Shown in pieces: positions 60,001-64,000 of a stretch of DNA of 64,000 bases. The notes below the pieces were generated by a model. The model saw nothing but the letters and a program-made list of their open reading frames with translations, was not told the DNA's origin and searched no databases. The DNA comes from Haloterrigena sp. KLK7 (lineage in GTDB: Archaea; Halobacteriota; Halobacteria; Halobacteriales; Natrialbaceae), in the NCBI RefSeq assembly GCF_037914945.1, contig NZ_CP149787.1:2294001-2358000 (forward strand), in the 5' to 3' direction. Both the position numbers and the translations under genes were made by a program. Every line of letters starts with the position of its first letter. Position 1 is the stretch's first letter.

Positions 60001-61329
60001 ATGGCCATCGAGGACGACGTCCTCGTCATCGGCGGCGGTCTCGCGGGCGCGACGGCGGCGCTCGCGGCCGCGGACGCCGCGCCCGACGCCCGCGTGCGGC
60101 TGGTGACGTACAAACAGAGCACGCTGCGCCACGCCAGCGGGCTGATCGATATCCTCGGCTACGCGCCCGGCGCGCCCGAGGAGGGGCCGCTCGTCGACCC
60201 CTTCGACGCGCTCGAGGACCTCCCTCAGGGCCATCCCTACGAGCGGGTCGGCAGCGAGGCGGTCCGCGAGGCGTTGGCCTTCTTCGACGAGACGGTGGGC
60301 GACGCCTACGCGGGCGACCACACCGACGCGAACGCACTGGTCCCGACCCACGGCGGCACCGTCAAGCCGACCGCGCGCTATCCCGTCGCGGCGGCCGACG
60401 GACTGGCCAGCGACGACCGAGACGCGCTGCTGGTCGGCTTCGAGACGCTGCCCGATTTCGAGGCGCCGCTGGCCGCGGCCCACCTCGAGGCCGCGGGCGC
60501 GCCGTTTTCGGCCCGCGGCGTCACCGTCCCGTTCCCCGGCATCGTTCGGGACGACGCGAAGGTGACCCGCTACGCCCACCTGCTCGATCACGACGAGTCC
60601 GTGGCGACGGGCGCCGGCGAGACCGGCGCGCGCGAGGCGCTCGCGACGACGATCAGCGAACGCCTCGAGGGCGAATCCCGCGTCGGTTTCCCCGCGATTC
60701 TGGGCGACGAACGCGCCGACGCGGTGCGGGCCGACCTCGCGGACGCGCTCGGCGTCGACGTCTTCGAGGTCCCGATGGGACCGCCGAGTCTGCCCGGCAT
60801 GCGACTCGAGGACCTGCTGTACGGGGCGCTCGAGGAGAGAGGCGTCCGCGTCACGTCGGGCGTCCCGGTGATCGATTTCGAGACCGCCGAGGCGGACGCG
60901 GTGGCGGCCGACGGCGGCAGCGGCGATGACCGCATCGACCGCGTCGTCGTCGACCGCAACGGCACCGAGGTTCCCCACCGCGCGGACCAGTACGTCCTCG
61001 CGACGGGCGGACTGGTCGGCAAGGGCGTCCGTTCCGAGCGCGAACGGGTCTTCGAACCGATCTTCGACTGCCACGTCCCCCACGCCGAGGACCGCTACGA
61101 CTGGTTCGTCGACGACGCCTTCGGCGACCACCCCTTCGCGCGGTTCGGCCTCGCGCCCGACCGCGACCTCCGCCCGCTCGACGCCCGCGACGACCCGGAG
61201 TTCGCGAACCTGCGGGCCGCGGGCGCGGTGCTCGGCGGCTACGACTTCGCGGCCGAGAAGTCCGGCGCCGGCGTCTCGCTCGCGACGGGCTACGTCGCCG
61301 GGACGCGGGCCGCCGAGGAGGGTGAATAG
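60001..61329 (+). CDS. glpB: Glycerol-3-phosphate dehydrogenase subunit B
   Basis: The product is 442 residues. The N-terminal dinucleotide fold DVLVIGGGLAGATAALAAADAAP is followed by TLRHASGLIDILGYAPG, and the C-terminal FAD segment includes QYVLATGGLVGKG and AGAVLGGYDFAAEKSGAGVSLATGYVAG. GlpB is the flavoprotein link between the GlpA catalytic subunit and GlpC. Confidence 0.95.
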   Translation: MAIEDDVLVIGGGLAGATAALAAADAAPDARVRLVTYKQSTLRHASGLIDILGYAPGAPEEGPLVDPFDALEDLPQGHPYERVGSEAVREALAFFDETVGDAYAGDHTDANALVPTHGGTVKPTARYPVAAADGLASDDRDALLVGFETLPDFEAPLAAAHLEAAGAPFSARGVTVPFPGIVRDDAKVTRYAHLLDHDESVATGAGETGAREALATTISERLEGESRVGFPAILGDERADAVRADLADALGVDVFEVPMGPPSLPGMRLEDLLYGALEERGVRVTSGVPVIDFETAEADAVAADGGSGDDRIDRVVVDRNGTEVPHRADQYVLATGGLVGKGVRSERERVFEPIFDCHVPHAEDRYDWFVDDAFGDHPFARFGLAPDRDLRPLDARDDPEFANLRAAGAVLGGYDFAAEKSGAGVSLATGYVAGTRAAEEGE

Positions 61330-61429
61330 CGATGGGCGACTCGAGCGAGAACTACAGGCCGACCGATTCGAGAGCCAGCGACCGGCCGAACGACTCGAGA
61401 GCGAGTTTCGAGACACGACGAGTATTCCA

Positions 61430-62773
61430 ATGAGCGACGCAGAGCAACCGACCGACGATCACGTACCGGGCGCAGAAGAGGAGGAGTTCGAACCCGTTCA
61501 GGTGTTCCCCGAGGCCGAGGAGATGGACCTCCGGCCCGGCGCGGACAACTGCTACAAGTGCTCGACCTGCGACACCAACTGTCCCGTCGCCGAGGTCGAC
61601 GACGAGTTCCCCGGGCCGAAGTTCCAGGGCCCCGAGCAGTGGCGGCTGAAACGGCAGGACGACCACGACGTCGACGACTCGGTGATGAAGTGTTCGAACT
61701 GCATGCGCTGTGACAGCGCCTGTCCCTCCGAGGTGCCCCTCTCGCAGATGCACAACACGGCTCGCGGGGAGTACGTCGAGGAGAACATGGACAAACTCTC
61801 TCGAGAGTATATCCGCAACCGGATCCTCGCGAACTACCGCCGACTCGCGCCGCTCGCGGCGGCGTTTCCCCGCACGGCGAACTTCGTGATGGGGCTGTCC
61901 GTCACGAAGTGGATGGGCGAGAAGGTCCTGGGGATCACGAGCGAGCGAGAGTTCCCCGAGTTCGCGACCGAGACGTTCCGCGAGTGGTGGACGAAGCGCG
62001 GCGGTGCGAAGGTCGAGAACCCCGACAAGCGGATCGCCTACTTCCACGGCTGCTACTCGAACTACAACACGCCCGAAGTCGCGAAGGCGCTCGTCCGCGT
62101 CTACGAGCACCTCGGCTACGAGATCATGGTCCCCGACCAGTCCTGCTCGGGGACGCCGATGTTCGCCAACGGCATGCTCGAGGACGCACGTCGGGCCGCC
62201 GAGACCAACGTCCGCGAACTCGCGGCCGCGCTCGAGGAGGGCGCCGATATCGTCGCCTCCTGCAGTTCCTGTTCGATGTCGCTGCGCCAGGAGTATCCCG
62301 AACTGTTCGATTTCGAGGACACCGAAACGGTGGCCGCGAACACCTGGGACGCCGTCGAATATCTCCGGGTTCACGAGGACCTCGAGGGCGAACTCGAAGA
62401 GACCAGCGTCGACGGTGAGGAGTTCGCCTATCACGCACCGTGTCATTCACGTAACCAGGGACTCGACGGACAGACGATCGAACTGATGGAACTGATCGAC
62501 GGCATCGAGGCCCACGACGTCGGCGACTCCTGTTCGGGGATCTCCGGCACCTACGGCTGGAAGGAGGAGAACTACGAGACGTCGATGAAGATCGGCGAGG
62601 AGATGTTCGAGCACATGGACGACGCGCCCGCCGAGACCGGGCTGACGGAGTGTCCGACCTGCTCGATGCAGATGGAACACGGCACCGGCTACGAGATCAA
62701 ACACACGCTCGAGGTCCTCGAGGCGGCGCTGGTCGGGACCGACGACGCGGACGGGCGCCGGGAGGCGGGGTAG
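61430..62773 (+). CDS. glpC: Glycerol-3-phosphate dehydrogenase subunit C (Fe-S)
   Basis: ATG 61430 gives 447 residues; a GTG at 61322 overlapping the glpB end would add 36 polar residues. Two ferredoxin-like sites are Cys41-44-47-51 (CYKCSTCDTNCP) and Cys88-91-94-98 (CSNCMRCDSACP). Two CCG-type cysteine-rich domains follow: HGCYSNYNTPEVAKAL with PDQSCSGTP, and YHAPCHSRNQGL with GDSCSGISGTYG. It anchors the GlpAB dimer and passes electrons to menaquinone. The next gene starts directly at its stop. Confidence 0.95.
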   Translation: MSDAEQPTDDHVPGAEEEEFEPVQVFPEAEEMDLRPGADNCYKCSTCDTNCPVAEVDDEFPGPKFQGPEQWRLKRQDDHDVDDSVMKCSNCMRCDSACPSEVPLSQMHNTARGEYVEENMDKLSREYIRNRILANYRRLAPLAAAFPRTANFVMGLSVTKWMGEKVLGITSEREFPEFATETFREWWTKRGGAKVENPDKRIAYFHGCYSNYNTPEVAKALVRVYEHLGYEIMVPDQSCSGTPMFANGMLEDARRAAETNVRELAAALEEGADIVASCSSCSMSLRQEYPELFDFEDTETVAANTWDAVEYLRVHEDLEGELEETSVDGEEFAYHAPCHSRNQGLDGQTIELMELIDGIEAHDVGDSCSGISGTYGWKEENYETSMKIGEEMFEHMDDAPAETGLTECPTCSMQMEHGTGYEIKHTLEVLEAALVGTDDADGRREAG

Positions 62774-64000
62774 ATGGACCTGCAGGAGCGCATCGCCCGG
62801 CGGCGGTCGGCGCGACAGGACCGAGAGATCCTCGTCGACCGCGACTACCTCAGTCCGGTGGTCCACCCCGCGGATCCGGTCGGTCGCGGTCCCGTCCTCG
62901 AACGGCTTCTCGACGCGCTCGAGCCGGTGTTCGACGGCGAGTTGCCGCCGCCGGTCGCCGTGGTCGGCCCGTCGGGAGCGGGCACGTCAGCGATCGTCAC
63001 CGCCGTCTTCGACGCGTTAAACGAGCGACTCGGCGAATCGAGTCGATCGATCGGTACGACGACCCGAGCCGGGCGAACCGGTCCCTCGACGTGGTTCGTC
63101 TACGTCGACGGCCGCCGCGTCGAGAGCGCGTTCGCCTTCTACCGGACCGTCCTCTCAGTGCTCTCGGGGGAGTCCGTCCCCGAGAGCGGCGTCGGAACCG
63201 ACGACCTCCGCGAGCGGCTCCGGGAGCAACTCGGCCGTCCGGACCGCCACGCGGTCGTCGCGATCGATCACCACGACGAGCCCGAGACGCTCACCTACGG
63301 GCGCGTCCGCGAGTTGCTCGAGCCGATCGCCGACGGCGTCTCGACCGTCGCCGTCGGCCGGGAGACCCCCGACGAGCTGGCGGCCGATCGCCCGACGGTC
63401 TCCGTTCCGGCCTACCGCGATCACGAACTCGTCGAGGTGCTCTCCGACCGCGCGTCGACGGGGCTGGCGGCCGGCGCGATCGCCCACGAGTCCGTCCGCG
63501 AGCTGGCGGCGTGGGCCGACGGGAACGCCCACGACGCGCTCGCGGCCCTGTTCGGCGCCGCCGTCCTCGCGAGCCGGGACGGGAGCGATCGGATCGCCCC
63601 GGCGCACCTCGAGCGGGCTCGAGACGACGTTCCCGACGACAGCGTCCACCTCGATCGGGTGCTCTCCCTGTCGGAGACCCGCCAGCGCGTGTTACTCGAT
63701 CTCGTCTCGATCGACGCCGCCGACCGCCCGATCCGCGACCTCGCGACCGAGATCGCCGACCGCTCGTCGCTGACCGCCGGCACGGTCAAACGATTCCTCT
63801 ACGAACTCGCCGACCGCGGCGTCGTCGAACGCGTCCCGCTCTCGGCGACCGGGAGCGGCCGCCGACCCAGCGGCGTCGCGGTGCGGTTCCCGACCATCGC
63901 GTTCCGCGCGCTCGGACCGACTCCCGCCGAAACCGACGAAACCGACGACGACGGCGAAAACGCAGCCCGCGGCGGAGACGAAGACGGAACCGACTCCCCG
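62774..64000 (+). CDS. Orc1/Cdc6-like AAA protein lacking the Walker A lysine, partial at the right edge
   Basis: ATG 62774 follows the glpC stop without a gap. The frame is open for 409 codons to the window end. The layout follows archaeal Orc1/Cdc6: a basic lead RRRSARQDREILVDRDYLSPVV, a P-loop-like VVGPSGAGTSAIVTAVFDAL with Thr where the essential Lys should be, a modified Walker B (HAVVAIDHHDEPE), a helical lid, and a C-terminal winged helix (LTAGTVKRFLYELADRGVVERV). Such degenerate paralogues may bind DNA or regulate without ATP hydrolysis. Tight linkage to glpC suggests co-transcription. Confidence 0.8.
   Translation, partial: MDLQERIARRRSARQDREILVDRDYLSPVVHPADPVGRGPVLERLLDALEPVFDGELPPPVAVVGPSGAGTSAIVTAVFDALNERLGESSRSIGTTTRAGRTGPSTWFVYVDGRRVESAFAFYRTVLSVLSGESVPESGVGTDDLRERLREQLGRPDRHAVVAIDHHDEPETLTYGRVRELLEPIADGVSTVAVGRETPDELAADRPTVSVPAYRDHELVEVLSDRASTGLAAGAIAHESVRELAAWADGNAHDALAALFGAAVLASRDGSDRIAPAHLERARDDVPDDSVHLDRVLSLSETRQRVLLDLVSIDAADRPIRDLATEIADRSSLTAGTVKRFLYELADRGVVERVPLSATGSGRRPSGVAVRFPTIAFRALGPTPAETDETDDDGENAARGGDEDGTDSP

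Overview
The window is chromosomal DNA of an extremely halophilic archaeon (class Halobacteria). The evidence is high GC, acidic predicted proteins, a thermosome gene, an archaeal initiator tRNA-Met with an A1:U72 end pair, archaeal families (TYW1-type radical SAM protein, CTP-dependent riboflavin kinase with an HTH, PRC-barrel, DUF7344-type wHTH, Orc1/Cdc6-like AAA protein), and many genes with a TATA box about 27 bp before the start codon, as in leaderless haloarchaeal transcripts. The genus cannot be fixed from the sequence; the gene set resembles Natrialbales such as Natrinema or Haloterrigena.

Layout. 1-855: 3' part of a thermosome gene. 1001-6498: an AT-richer accessory island with two tandem paralogous proteins of unknown family ending in a Gly/Ala-rich hydrophobic helix, an ABC ATPase remnant whose catalytic core is deleted in frame, a polytopic ABC-2-like membrane protein, and a coupled pair resembling SdpA and SdpB (HTTM domain). 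This is the best candidate in the window for an undescribed system, possibly an archaeal peptide-toxin or signalling cassette. 6630-30012: housekeeping genes, namely an ABC exporter, lrp/glnA, a metallophosphoesterase, a coiled-coil HhH protein, a gamma-carbonic-anhydrase-like protein, a CBS protein, a CaiB/BaiF CoA-transferase, a dehydrogenase E1-alpha, UspA, a spermidine-synthase-like membrane protein, YchF, an ArsA/Get3-like ATPase, a CobW GTPase, several mini-proteins and CstA.

30389-37407: DNA repair (endonuclease IV, a MIG/MutY-like glycosylase), a methyltransferase, a PRC-barrel protein, an ABC-2 exporter pair, and riboflavin genes ribB-ribK. 37676-49683: a surface-glycan locus with three glycosyltransferases, four alkaline-phosphatase-superfamily proteins, a pyruvyltransferase and a flippase. 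It is interrupted at 44664-45600 by a hairpin- and repeat-rich stretch carrying the initiator tRNA-Met gene.

50024-55259: gshA-like ligase, twy1, a phosphoglycolate phosphatase and a DUF2182/DUF1326 pair. 55402-62773: the divergent glycerol regulon, glpK-glpX on the minus strand and glpA-glpB-glpC on the plus strand. Glycerol enters (GlpX is a candidate facilitator), is phosphorylated by GlpK, and is oxidised to dihydroxyacetone phosphate by the membrane-associated GlpABC dehydrogenase. A truncated Orc1/Cdc6-like gene closes the window.

A 27-bp intergenic core is present three times, each time beside short perfect hairpins. No rRNA, CRISPR array or intact insertion sequence was seen.
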